From: Balamuthia mandrillaris
Lineage: Eukaryota > Discosea > Longamoebia > Balamuthiidae
DNA: 64,000 nucleotides
Assembly (NCBI GenBank): GCA_031835245.1
Contig: JAVKOQ010000055.1
Span: 98,501 to 162,500 of the forward strand
Direction: 5' to 3'
Positions 1-9,814 of the stretch are shown in pieces. The notes beneath the pieces are model-generated. The model had not been told where the DNA came from. It searched no databases and saw nothing but the letters and a program-made list of their open reading frames with translations. Within the stretch, counting starts at the first letter, position 1, and every line of letters starts with the position of its first letter. A program made the position numbers and the translations under genes.

Positions 1-103
1 TCCTTTTCTTCATCTTATTCTGTTCCAACCGTTTGGTATTTCTTTGCTTTTGACTATGATGATGATGAACTTTGCCTTTGGGACCTCTCGCTAGTTAAAA
101 ACT

Positions 104-665
104 ATGGAGACCGACGGCTTGGTTGCCTCCATGAATTTCCTTTCCGATCTTGGTACCGTCTTTTTTTTTTTTTTTTTTTGGGTGTTGAGCAAACCCTTTT
201 TGTATTCTGCTGTGTCTTTGGTCTCGTGTCTTGGTTCTGCGTTGTGTCTTCCTTCTTTCTTGTTCCTCTTCTCTCTTCATTCCTCTCGCCTCTTCTTTTT
301 TTCATGCTCTATTCTTCTTCTCGCTTCTTTCTGCCTTTTTAGCTTCTTTCTTACTGAGCTTCAACCTGTTTTTTTTTTTTTTACTTAAACTGCGCACAAA
401 TAGCGACACGCAAGGCAGCTATGTGGGCGGACCACGATGAAGCCATGTCCAAAGAGATGTTGGAGGCCACTCAGGAGCTGCGTCAGTGCTGCCAAAGCAT
501 CGCGAGAGACATACAAACCATTGCCGATAACCCCATCTCCAAGGATGCCAAGAAAAGTCTTCTCCGCTCCGCCAAAGTACTGATGCAGAAAACGGTACGT
601 TGTTGCTGTTGTTTTCTCATTTTTCCTATTAACCTCTCTTTCTCTCGCTCGCGCTCTCTCACTCT

Positions 666-705
<40 letters not shown>

Positions 706-1892
706 GAAGGTATTTTTGTTGCAAGTTGCGGACTTGTATGATATTCGTCAGATCATCCATCTGGCTCGTGACTGTAAAGAAAGAAACGAAGAATTAGTAA
801 CTTGCCTCAGGTATTTCATCTCTCTTCTGCTGCCTCTTTATCTTTCATTCGTTTTGGCTCTTCTCCTCTAAAGTAGCAGTCAACAACGACCACAACAACT
901 ACCAGTGTACAAGACTTTCCAGAGGTAGTGAGGAAGTACATCTTCCAAACAGTATCCTTGGCAAAAATTGTTCAAGTTCGAGTGGACTACATTGTGGATC
1001 CCATCCTCAAGAAGAAGCTGGCCAAACCCAACGAAGTGATTTCTACTCTTCCCGAACAAGAAATTGAGTTAACGGCTGCCATCATTCAAGGAGCGGGCAT
1101 GCAACAAGACATCGAGCGCAGAGATGAGATGCACGACAATGTTTGTTCTTCACACACTCTGTTCTCTCTTCTCTCTTACTGATCAGTTTACTTGCTGGTT
1201 TTTAGGTAAACTACGCCATAGATGAAATCATTCTTGTAACCAAAGAAACGTCTCACACTCTGTTTGCCGGATTAGACCTTGACATTCCCCTTGATGATGA
1301 AGATGAGGACGACCTTCCCCCTAGCATGCTTGGCTCCGCCGCCATGGCCTCCATCCTTGTCAACGCTGAGAACGCATTGGCTGCTTTGGCCGACGCTGTG
1401 GCCGCAGGTGATCGCAGCGCTGCCGCTGTGGCTTGTCAACAGGTGAAAGAAGCCATCGATAACTTGATCGCAGCTGACAACAACCCCAACTTGAGGAGCG
1501 CTGCGGAGAGGCTGGCGCAGGCCTTGAGAGACCTCCTTGGTTCGACCAAAGCGGCGGTGACCAATCCCGAAGACGCAGCCGCCATGCGCAACTTTAATAA
1601 TGTATGTTCTCTTTGGTATATCTAATTCATTCTTTGCTTTGTATAGAGAAAACTTCTATTTAACAACTCTCCATGAAAAGGCGTTGGCTGCCCTGAAGGA
1701 AGCTGCTGCAAGATATGCTGATCTTAGCGCAAGTGCTGTTGTGGATCCCATCACGGAAGATGCTCAGGCTGTGCATGCCGCGTTGGAGGATCTGCGCAAA
1801 GCCGTCGACGCTGGCAATGCCGCTGCTGCCGCCAAAGGTACCGCCCATAGGTGACCACATTTTGATGGTATTCTAATCTCTGTCTCTTTTTT

Positions 1893-1937
<45 letters not shown>

Positions 1938-4900
1938 GTCTCTCTGTCTCTCTGTCTCTCTAGCAAACCAAGCAGTGGCTGCAGCAGTCACAAAACTCTC
2001 TGCTGATCTTCCTGAGGCTGATCGTCAGCGATTACAAGCCGAATTGGCAAAACTTGCCCAACAGATTCAGGTAAAAGTTCTTTTCCTTTCATTCTCAGTT
2101 CCTCTATTCCTTTCCTTTCATTCTCAGTTCCTTACCAAAGTTTGCTTCAAATCTGAAAGGGACTTGCCGTGGTGACCCAAGCCACTCTAAGTGATCCACA
2201 CAACCAAGCCAAAGCGGCCACCTTTACCGCAGCAGTAGCAACCATCGGCGATCTGACCAACGCCATCGTGGCGGGGGTGCGTCCTCCGGATGGAGAGATG
2301 AGCGCTGATGACCGACTTCGATTGGCCTCCGCAAAAGTTGCCAACGCTCTTGCTGGTTTGTTTGCAGCAACTAATCAGAAAGACGTGCAAAAAGTGGCAG
2401 ATGCCGTTAAGGCTGTGAATGCTGCTGTGGCACAACAAACCGCGTTGGCCAAGGCCATTGCTGCTGGAGATAAACGCCCTGGCGTACAGAACTCGTTGAT
2501 GGACGCGGCGGCGAAGCTCGCTCGAGCCATGCAAGATTTGGTGGCTTCTACCAAAGCTGTCATGGTTCTAAAACCTGTTCTTCTTGTTTCCCTCACTTTC
2601 TGACTGGTATATGTTTTATATGGATCATAGGCAAATCCAAACGACCCAGAAGCTCGTAAACAGTTTGAGAAAGCAATGCGAGACTTGCAACAAGCATGTG
2701 TGGAAGCAAGTGGGGTGTTGATGCCATTGGAGGACCAATTGTTGGATGCACATGCAGAAATGTTGCGTGCCCTCGCCAAACTTACGGAGGCTCAACAGAA
2801 GAGGGATAGGAATGGAGCGGAGGCAGCGCTGGAGGAAGCCACGGACGCTATCAAAAGGCAAATGGTTCACATCAAGGCCATTGCTGGGGGTATCACCGAC
2901 CCTCGCAGAAAGGTATCCTTCCTTTGTTTTTCATCTTACATCTCTTATTCTGTCTCTGTTGTACTTTTGCTTATATCGTCTAATTAAAAAGAACGACTTG
3001 ATTGGAGCTGCAAAGAGAATGGCAGAGGCACTCAATGCTCTCAAGGGAGCCCTTCCAGGTAAATTACCAATTATCTTTTTCGTTGTGTTCTTTTAAACAC
3101 AACGAATTGTGCGTGTTCTAACTATTTTGTGCTTTGAAATTCGGTTTAGCCATACTGGCATCTCCCAACGATAGAAACGCACAAGCGGCGTACAACAAAG
3201 CATTAGAAGATATCAAGGCTGCAGGACTTGACTTGGCCGATAACGCCATTTCTTCGGACCCAGAAGAAGCCATCATCGTGAATGCCTCCCGTATCAACGA
3301 CCTCACTGGTATGATCAACGACGCTCTCAAATCCAACAGGAAAGATGACGCTGCTGCTGCTGCTTACGTGGCTGAGCGCGCCATTGAAAAACAGGTATTC
3401 GGCGACCTCCTCGTTTTGTTGTCTTTTGTGTCTCTTGTTACTTATGAGAACATATTTATAAAGGCTATACTTGCGAAACTAGCGGCTCGTAAGCAAGTGG
3501 ATAATCGTTTGAGAGATTCTTTGCTTGGCGCTTCACGCCAGTTAGCTGATGCCCTTGCTGGTCTTTGTGCATCCACCAAGGCTGCCTCTGCTGGCAATAC
3601 TCAGGTGAGAAATCTTTAGGTTCTTATGCAATATTCACGGCTAACGAGGTATCTCATTCCTACGTGCTTTCTGCGTACAGGCTCGTCAAGCAGTTCAGAA
3701 TCAGATCGCAGAATTGGACCAACTCAACCAACAATTGGTGGATTCTCTCGTAGATGCCAACGACTGCGAAGACAAGATCAAAGAATTAGCAGAGGTACAT
3801 TCCCTCTTCACTGTTTCCCTTTTTAAAACTCTCTTTGAACTTCTTCCATCGTTCCTTTCTTTCTTTCTGCCTTTTAATCTGCTGAAAATAGGAAATCAGC
3901 AAAACTGTCAAGTCTATTGGTCCAACCATCAGCATTGCTTCTTATCCTGAATTGGTGCGAGTGGCAGACAAGCTGGCCCAAGAAATACAGCTGGCCCACT
4001 CTTACTCCAGAAACTGCAACGACGCAGAGAAGCAGCAACAAATCGAACGAGCTGCCAACAAAGGAGAGCAGGTGCTGAGAGAACTCAGGTAACTCATCTA
4101 CATCTCCTCTGTTTCTGTTTATGTTCAACTTTACTCTGTAGTTATCTATTTTGTTTTGTAGTTGCGCTAAATATGTCATCTTCCCTTTTTTAAAGAGCTG
4201 CTGCTGCGAACCTGCTTCGTAACCCGAATGACAAGAAAGTGCAGGACACGGTTAGCAAGTCGCTTCAAGATGCCAAGCAAGCCGGCAAGCTTATCTCTCA
4301 AGCTGTGGGAACTACGGCTGAGAAGAAGTTGATGGCCAACGGCTTGGCCTTGAACAGGGATATCGACCAATTAGAGTACCATCTTTCTCTCTCTCTCTCT
4401 CTCTCTCTCTCGTGCAGCTTTATTATTATTTCTTGTTAGGTGCTTCGGACGTGGTTTAACTCTTTGCGTGCGTGCAGGAAATTGCTATCTCAAGGACAAA
4501 CAGCTGCTGCGGATAACAAGTTGGACAAAGTCGAAAAGCGAATAGACATTCAGATAGCAAAGGCCGGACAAGCCGCCAACAACACTGACCACCCTGAACT
4601 TAAGAAACTATTACAGGTAACTCTACTGCGCATTTTATCAGTTTATCGCACGCTGTTCACCTTTTTACAAAATAGGAAGGAGCAGATGAGTTGAAAAAGC
4701 TGAAGCCAAAACTGGTGGCCTCTGCCAACAAAGCTATCAAAGAGCCCACCAACCGCGCTGCCCAAAGCGAATTCTCCCGCAGCGCCCAACAAGTCAAAGC
4801 CGCCAACAACAAACTGATGGGTGCTGCCAAACGCGTCGACGCGAAAGAAATCCCCAGAAATAAGGTCGAACTCTCCCAAGTGACGACGGTGGGAGGCGCC

Positions 4901-5332
4901 GCTGACGCCATCGACAGCGTCACCTCCAATCTGCCCATCGACACCTCCACTCCTCTGGGAAGGCTTTACGCTGCCAGCAGGACCGTCGGCGATGAGATGC
5001 GCAAGCTCTCCGAGGCAGGGGCAAGGAAGGACAAGAGAGCCATGATCGCGGCTGCGCGAGTCATCGCCTCCGCTGTGGCCGACATCGAGGTCAATGCTGG
5101 ACAGTTGGCGAAGGATTGCAGGGACACTCAGACTAGAGATTACCTCATGTCGATGGCCTATGCCGCCAAGAACTTTGGAGTTCAGATGAAGATCCTGGCC
5201 GCAGTCAAGACCTCCAGCGTGGAGAACGATCCCACGACGGAAGGACAATTGGTCACTTGCGGAAGAGGCTTGGCCAATGCTGTCATTGAGTGCATCAATA
5301 ACGCGGAGATTGCTTCGTTGAAAGCGAAATGA
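104..5332 (+). CDS. Vinculin / alpha-catenin family protein (vinculin-like, 17 exons)
   Basis: Actin-adhesion adaptor of the vinculin family, about 1,220 residues. Exons consistent in frame: 104-152, 404-594, 710-810, 906-1140, 1206-1601, 1681-1837, 1964-2070, 2160-2564, 2631-2912, 2992-3058, 3150-3394, 3464-3604, 3681-3794, 3892-4088, 4196-4375, 4478-4616, 4676-5332. The N-terminal ~200 residues follow the vinculin head (helices ending in LYDIRQIIHLARDC, then a segment rich in LPEQEIELTAAI). The middle is Ala-rich helical bundles. The last exon matches the vinculin tail: PLGRLYAASRTV, then VQMKILAAVKTS (vinculin has TQLKILSTVKAT), ending IASLKAK (vinculin EAASIKIR). In vertebrates the tail binds F-actin and the head binds talin; that is family knowledge. 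The flexible proline-rich linker is hard to see, and the protein stops where the vertebrate C-terminal arm would begin. Several introns carry (CT)n. The start uses a 17-residue first exon joined in frame; an internal ATG at 421 is the alternative. Confidence 0.88.
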
Positions 5333-5732
5333 ACATTCCTCGTCACCGTCATGTTATTGCAAATGGAGTTTGTGGCTTTCAAGTCTCCTTCATCTTCTCT
5401 TTCATTCTTTTTTTGCTCCTTCTTTCTTCATTCTTCTTCGTCTGGCTAATATTCTTTCTTCTTTCTCTGCATTAATAAGTGCCTTTTGTTTTTTTTTACA
5501 GTCTATGAAAATTCGTTGCGAAACCTCGAATAGTCTTTTCCAATGTAGCAATGAGAAATACGGTGGTGCGTGGATCAAAGACGTGGGAGAAGGAAGGGTT
5601 GTTTTGGCGGGAAACATGCTCATTGGCCCAAAAGACTAATGGCGTGATTTCTTTTTTGTTGTCCTTAGATCTTTGCGCGCTCTGTGTCTGTTCTGGGTGA
5701 GATAGTTACTGTGATACCATTGGAGTATATGG
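5333..5732. other. Intergenic, CT/T-rich; no gene seen
   Basis: This stretch follows the vinculin stop. It is pyrimidine-rich up to about 5500 and then holds a short open frame (to 5639) that resembles no family I know. It may be vinculin 3' UTR, possibly with an untranslated intron ending at the TTTTTTTTACAG near 5500. Confidence 0.4.
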
Positions 5733-6124
5733 ATGCAGCAAGACCGAGCCAAAAAGAAACGCGAAAGGGAGGAGAAGGAAGAACAGGAACAGCGGCTGTT
5801 TGAAAAGAAGAAAAAACAACGCAGGAAAGATGCCAAGCAGAAGCGCCTTCAACGACAAGATAGGAAGGAAAAGGAAGAGCTAAAACACCACCAAGAAAGC
5901 AAGGAGCTTGAGTACCTGCGACAGCACTGTAAAGAGTTGGAAGGAAAGCTGCAGACAGTAGGAAGGCGCGTGAGGAGGCCAAAAAGCAACCACCTCCTTC
6001 TCCTGCTGCTTGGGAATGACTTCGCTTTCTTCTCTCTAATATTTTTTTTCCAACCGCAATAGTATCACACCACGACCACAAACATACAAACAAACAGACA
6101 GACAGACCTAACAACATACCGATA
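5733..6124 (+). CDS. Putative small coiled-coil protein
   Basis: Weak call. From the ATG at 5733 the frame encodes about 75 residues made almost entirely of Lys, Glu, Arg and Gln (for example KKKREREEKEEQEQ), ending in a leucine-spaced stretch (CKELEGKLQT). This is what a charged coiled coil looks like. A GTAGGAAGG donor after KLQT (about 5957) and an acceptor at about 6060 would extend the frame to a TAA at about 6124; without that splice the frame runs to 6062 through hydrophobic low-complexity sequence. No homologue is recognised. It lies just 5' of the secreted kinase-like gene and could instead be part of that gene's 5' region. Confidence 0.3.
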
Positions 6125-6129
6125 ATATC

Positions 6130-7659
6130 ATGCGCAAGTTTATTTACGTAGCAGCAGCTCTTCTTTCCATTTATTGCGTTTTAGTGCGGGTTCCCCCAGC
6201 CGCACCTCTCTACACAGACCACTTCTGTGAAAGCAGGGAGTGGTTCTTGCCGCTGCACTGTAGCTGGTCCCCTATGATAGCGGAGGGGGCCAAAAACCTC
6301 GTCCTATCGTGCAACGACGGTACGGTGGTACGCGTGGGCTTTGCACTGCCCTGCACGAATGTTACTGTTGTGGTGGAAAATATGTCGGAAATAATAGGGT
6401 GGCTGGCAGACCATTTGCTGGCACCATCGCCAATCAGCCCCGACCACCACCACCAAATTTTTTTAGCTGCCATCAGCGCTCTCTCCAAGGAGGACTCTGT
6501 GAGGAACGTGAAAGATTGGCCACCCGTCTCCGCTCTTGAAAGGGAATGGGAGAACCTGGTCCATGGCCAACAGACCCACTCTCTCGTTTTTGGGCTGAAC
6601 TCGCCTAAGCACTCCTTCACCTTTTGCATCCAACCCGAATGGTTCGACGTGCCTCTCCCGTCCCACTGGACCGCCTACACCAAAGTGGAGGAAGAAGGGG
6701 AAACGGGGAAAGGGAAGGGAGAGTTGGCCTCCAAAAAGGCTGTTCCCTTGCAGTTGCCCTTCGTTTTCGCCGTGGAGCACCAGGTTCGCTACGACGGATC
6801 AGTGGAGGACCTGGCGGGCCTACTGAATGAAGAGGACTTGTTGGTCTTTCTTTACGGCTTCTTCAACGACCAGCATCGCATGATGCGCGCCCAGGGGAGC
6901 TTCCATGTGGACTGTCATCCAGGCAACATTCTTTTTCGCCGTACCTCAGGCGGCCTGCTGGAGTTTGCCTTCTCCGACTTCGGCAAGAGCGCCTCCTCGG
7001 TCCATGCGGACACCACTGCCCATCTCCCCAAGAACTTTCGTGGGAGCATCGACAAGGTTCTGGACTTTGTTCTGCGCGAAGCCAAGGAGAAGCCCCAAGT
7101 GCAAGCGGTGGTCAAGCAGATCATAGCGGCGGAGAAAAGTCTGCGCAGCCAGGACATAACAGTTAACGAATACTTGGAGGGACTCTTCAAGGCCACAAGG
7201 GAAGGCCTCTCCTCCCAGTACGACCACGAGCAGCTGAACCATTTGTGGGACCGGTTGGGCTGCAGGTTTGCCGTTGAGTCCTTGCGCTCTCGTTTGGAAG
7301 TGGTTGAGCAGGAGCTTGACGCCACCAGAAGGGAGCTTAACGACACCAAGAGGGAGCTTAACGACACCAAGAGGGAGCTTAACGACACCAAGAGGGAGCT
7401 TAACGACACCAAGAGGGAGCTTAACGACACCAGAAGAGAGCTTAACGAAATGGCCAGCAAGGTCGAACTGCTCACGAGGCAGCTGGCAGAGCAAAACAAG
7501 GAGATAACGAAGTTGGTGGCGCAGATACACGAGCTCAAAGAGGAAAGGAGAGGGAAAGACAAGGCAGGAGAAGAGACGGTGAGACAATCACAGCAACCGC
7601 ACGCAGAGGAAGGCAGCTGTCAACCCGGAGGGCTTTGTGGAACCCAAGGACGAAACTGA
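6130..7659 (+). CDS. Secreted/ER-lumen kinase-like protein with heptad-repeat tail
   Basis: Uninterrupted 509-residue frame. Residues 1-25 look like a signal peptide or signal anchor (MRKFIYVAAALLSIYCVLV). Around residues 255-280 lies a kinase-like catalytic loop, HVDCHPGNILF, followed about 14 residues later by FSDFGKS. This order (HxDxHPxNIL, then DFG) is that of APH/ABC1-type atypical kinases, with the Asp of each motif as expected base and metal ligand. I do not see a convincing glycine loop or VAIK lysine; the first 240 residues are otherwise unrecognised. From about residue 385 the protein is a coiled coil with six near-identical heptads RELNDTK, encoded by a 21-bp tandem repeat (about 7320-7445), then a polar tail. 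No introns. A piece of the 3' end is repeated at 8075-8149. Function unknown; kinase activity is inference from two motifs. Confidence 0.75.
   Translation: MRKFIYVAAALLSIYCVLVRVPPAAPLYTDHFCESREWFLPLHCSWSPMIAEGAKNLVLSCNDGTVVRVGFALPCTNVTVVVENMSEIIGWLADHLLAPSPISPDHHHQIFLAAISALSKEDSVRNVKDWPPVSALEREWENLVHGQQTHSLVFGLNSPKHSFTFCIQPEWFDVPLPSHWTAYTKVEEEGETGKGKGELASKKAVPLQLPFVFAVEHQVRYDGSVEDLAGLLNEEDLLVFLYGFFNDQHRMMRAQGSFHVDCHPGNILFRRTSGGLLEFAFSDFGKSASSVHADTTAHLPKNFRGSIDKVLDFVLREAKEKPQVQAVVKQIIAAEKSLRSQDITVNEYLEGLFKATREGLSSQYDHEQLNHLWDRLGCRFAVESLRSRLEVVEQELDATRRELNDTKRELNDTKRELNDTKRELNDTKRELNDTRRELNEMASKVELLTRQLAEQNKEITKLVAQIHELKEERRGKDKAGEETVRQSQQPHAEEGSCQPGGLCGTQGRN
7318..7448. repeat. 21-bp tandem repeat encoding RELNDTK heptads
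   Basis: Six tandem units of 21 bp with core AGGGAGCTTAACGACACCAA lie inside the kinase-like gene. The first and last units differ by a few bases, while the inner four are essentially identical. Because the unit is exactly seven codons, each copy adds one heptad and lengthens the predicted coiled coil without changing frame. The near identity of the inner units suggests recent expansion. Confidence 0.85.
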
Positions 7660-8189
7660 CTGAAGTGGAAAGGGGTCCTCCTCACCAATTTTGTTTTCGA
7701 CTGTCTTTGTTTTTGTTTTAGTTCTTATTTGCCGTGGCAGCAGTGCGCATTGTAAGTAGTGGTTGATAGTCAACTTGCTCGATAGCATTTTTTAAATTCT
7801 TTTTGGAAAATAAGTAGAGGAGGTTGTGAGAGAGGAGAGAGAGGAGAGAGAGAGAGAGAGAGAGAGAAACGTTGATACAAACGTTGTCATGGTTCCCCCG
7901 AAAGGGAAGAAGTTGCCCTATTGCTCTCTATTCCCTCTTCTTTTTTTTCCCAGGTCTCAGGGAGATAGCAATTTTTTCTTCCCTTGCCAGCCACAGAAGT
8001 ATCGCGCTTTCATAAATTTTTAATCCCAGGCCACATGCCCAAGAGGGTGTACGTGGTGGCCCAAAAAAAAAAAAGGAGAGGGAAAGACGAGGCAGGTGCT
8101 GAGACGGTGAGACAATCACAGCAACCGCACGCAGAGGAAGGCAGCTGTCTTTGTTTCGATCAGGAGTAATAGAACAAAAGGGAATCGAA
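7660..8189. other. Convergent intergenic region with partial gene duplicate and (GA)n
   Basis: The region lies between the 3' ends of the kinase-like gene (+) and the dehydrogenase gene (-). It holds a (GA)n run at about 7836-7866 and, at 8075-8149, a diverged copy of the 3' end of the kinase-like gene. A short plus-strand frame (about 8038-8168) carries the copied peptide VRQSQQPHAEEGSC but has no other sign of being a gene. Confidence 0.6.
8075..8149 (+). repeat. Second copy of kinase-like gene 3' end (matches 7546-7621)
   Basis: About 75 bp match 7546-7621 at roughly 95% identity by eye: both start GGAGAGGGAAAGAC and end GAAGGCAGCTGT, and both encode VRQSQQPHAEEGSC. The homology stops abruptly on both sides. 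It looks like a local duplication or the last trace of a second gene copy. Confidence 0.8.
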
Positions 8190-9503
8190 CTAGAGCAGTG
8201 GATTCACTTGGTGTACGTCGGTGTTTACGAGCTGGGGTAGCTCCTTGTCGCCACGAAAGTATGCGGCCATGTTCTCCCCAACTAACTGAGACATCTTCGC
8301 TCTCGTCTTCAATGAAGCAGAGCCTGATTGTCAACGAATAGATATCAACGAAGAGCAGAACTACAAAGAATATGAACTGAGGAAAGAACAAAAGGAGTAC
8401 CCAAGTGCGGAATGCAAACAACATTTTCGAGCTGCAAAAGAGGGTCATCCTTATCAATCGGTTCCTGTTCAAACACATCCAATCCAGCCGCTCGGATGAC
8501 TTGATTCATCAACGCATCGGTCAACGCCTTCTGGTCGATGACAGGACCTCTCGCCGTGTTCACGATGACGCAGTTGGGTTTCATCTGACGAAGGGCCTGC
8601 TCGTTGATGAGGTGTTTGGTTTTCTCGGTGAGGTTCACGTGCACAGAGATGAAGTCGCTGACGCGATAGAGCTCCTCCAACTCCACGAAGCGAACGCCCT
8701 GTTGTTCCTCAAAGTCTTGGCTGCGGTACTCGTCGTTGTAGACAACAGAGGCTCCAAAGGCTTGAGCCACTACCGCCACTTTCTTTCCGATTCTTCCCAG
8801 CCCTATTATTCCCAATGTACTTCCACCTGTTATTCAGATAACGAATTTAGCGCGTACCCAAAGAAAAAGAAGGACATGAATACGAACAAGAAGAGAAACA
8901 AGATCACCAATAAGAAGCGGAGAAACTTACAAAGGTCATCGCCAAGGAGCATGAGAGGATGCCAGCCAACATTCCACTTGTGGGAGCGGATGTAGCGGTC
9001 TCCCTCCGCAATGCGCCTTGCCGCCGCGAACAACAGCGCAAAAGTCGTCTCCACCACTGTGTCCTTTTGTTTTTGTTTTGATAAGAGGATAGATGTAAGC
9101 AGAAAATTAAGGGAGAACGAAGAGAAGAAGAAATAGAGAAAAACTCTCATACAGTGAGAACGCCGGGAGTGTTGGTGATGTAGATGCCTCTCTTGGTGGC
9201 AGCCTCGAGGTCGACGTTGTTAAAGCCAACGGCGTATTGGCAGACCACTTTGAGACGAGGGGCGGCGTCAAAGAGCTCGGCGTCGATCTTGTCAGTAAGA
9301 AGCGAAATGAGGCCGTCGCAGTCCTTCACTTTCTCCAAGAGGACCGCCCTAGGCGGTGCGTCCTCCCCTTCCCACACTTCCAAGTCCACCAGGTCTTTGA
9401 TCAGATCAAAAGCGTCTTGAGGGAGTTGGCGAGTGCAAAAAACCTTGGGAACCTTTTGTTTGTCGAGGGACGAGCGCTTGCGGGACTCTAGGACGTGTTC
9501 CAT
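8190..9503 (-). CDS. D-isomer-specific 2-hydroxyacid dehydrogenase (glyoxylate/hydroxypyruvate reductase type)
   Basis: NAD(P)-dependent reductase of 2-keto acids, 347 residues, which is normal length. Four exons: 9503-9153, 9063-8931, 8826-8401, 8323-8190; all join in frame. Visible family features: the catalytic-domain segment YAVGFNNVDLEAA, the ITNTPGVLTDTVVETTFAL signature, the dinucleotide-binding GIIGLGRIG, the NTARGPVIDQKAL signature containing the substrate-binding Arg, the Glu-containing GLDVFEQEP, and the catalytic His in IPHLGSAS. The GNNVD/ITNTPGV pattern is closest to glyoxylate/hydroxypyruvate reductases, but 3-phosphoglycerate dehydrogenase cannot be excluded without a tree. 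No ACT domain follows. No targeting peptide is obvious, so cytosolic is likely. It is followed on the same strand, further upstream, by the PE methyltransferase gene. Confidence 0.92.
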
Positions 9504-9814
9504 TCTTTTTTCAGGGTTTTACAAGTGGTCCTAAAAACTCGTACAGTTTCACCACTTTTTAGTGTTTTGTTCTTGTTTTGGTTACCTTTCTTCTCGTTGA
9601 GTTTTTAAGGTGGAAACTTGGAATTGGAACTGGCAGAAATTTAAAGGAAACGACGCGTAGTCCTTTAAAAGGGAAATTCTTCAGGCGCTCGAATCCCATT
9701 GGTTGGTTTTTGATTCATTTTCACCGTTTTATTTCAATTTTATTTTTCAAGTGGCAATGGGTGTGTTGCTGTACAGGATATCAAATGAGAGAGAGAGAGA
9801 GAGAGAGAAAAGTA
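9504..9814. other. Intergenic region between two minus-strand genes
   Basis: It would hold the promoter of the dehydrogenase gene (downstream part) and the 3' flank of the methyltransferase gene. A (GA)n run at 9787-9808 is (CT)n on the transcribed sense strand. No gene is seen. Confidence 0.5.
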
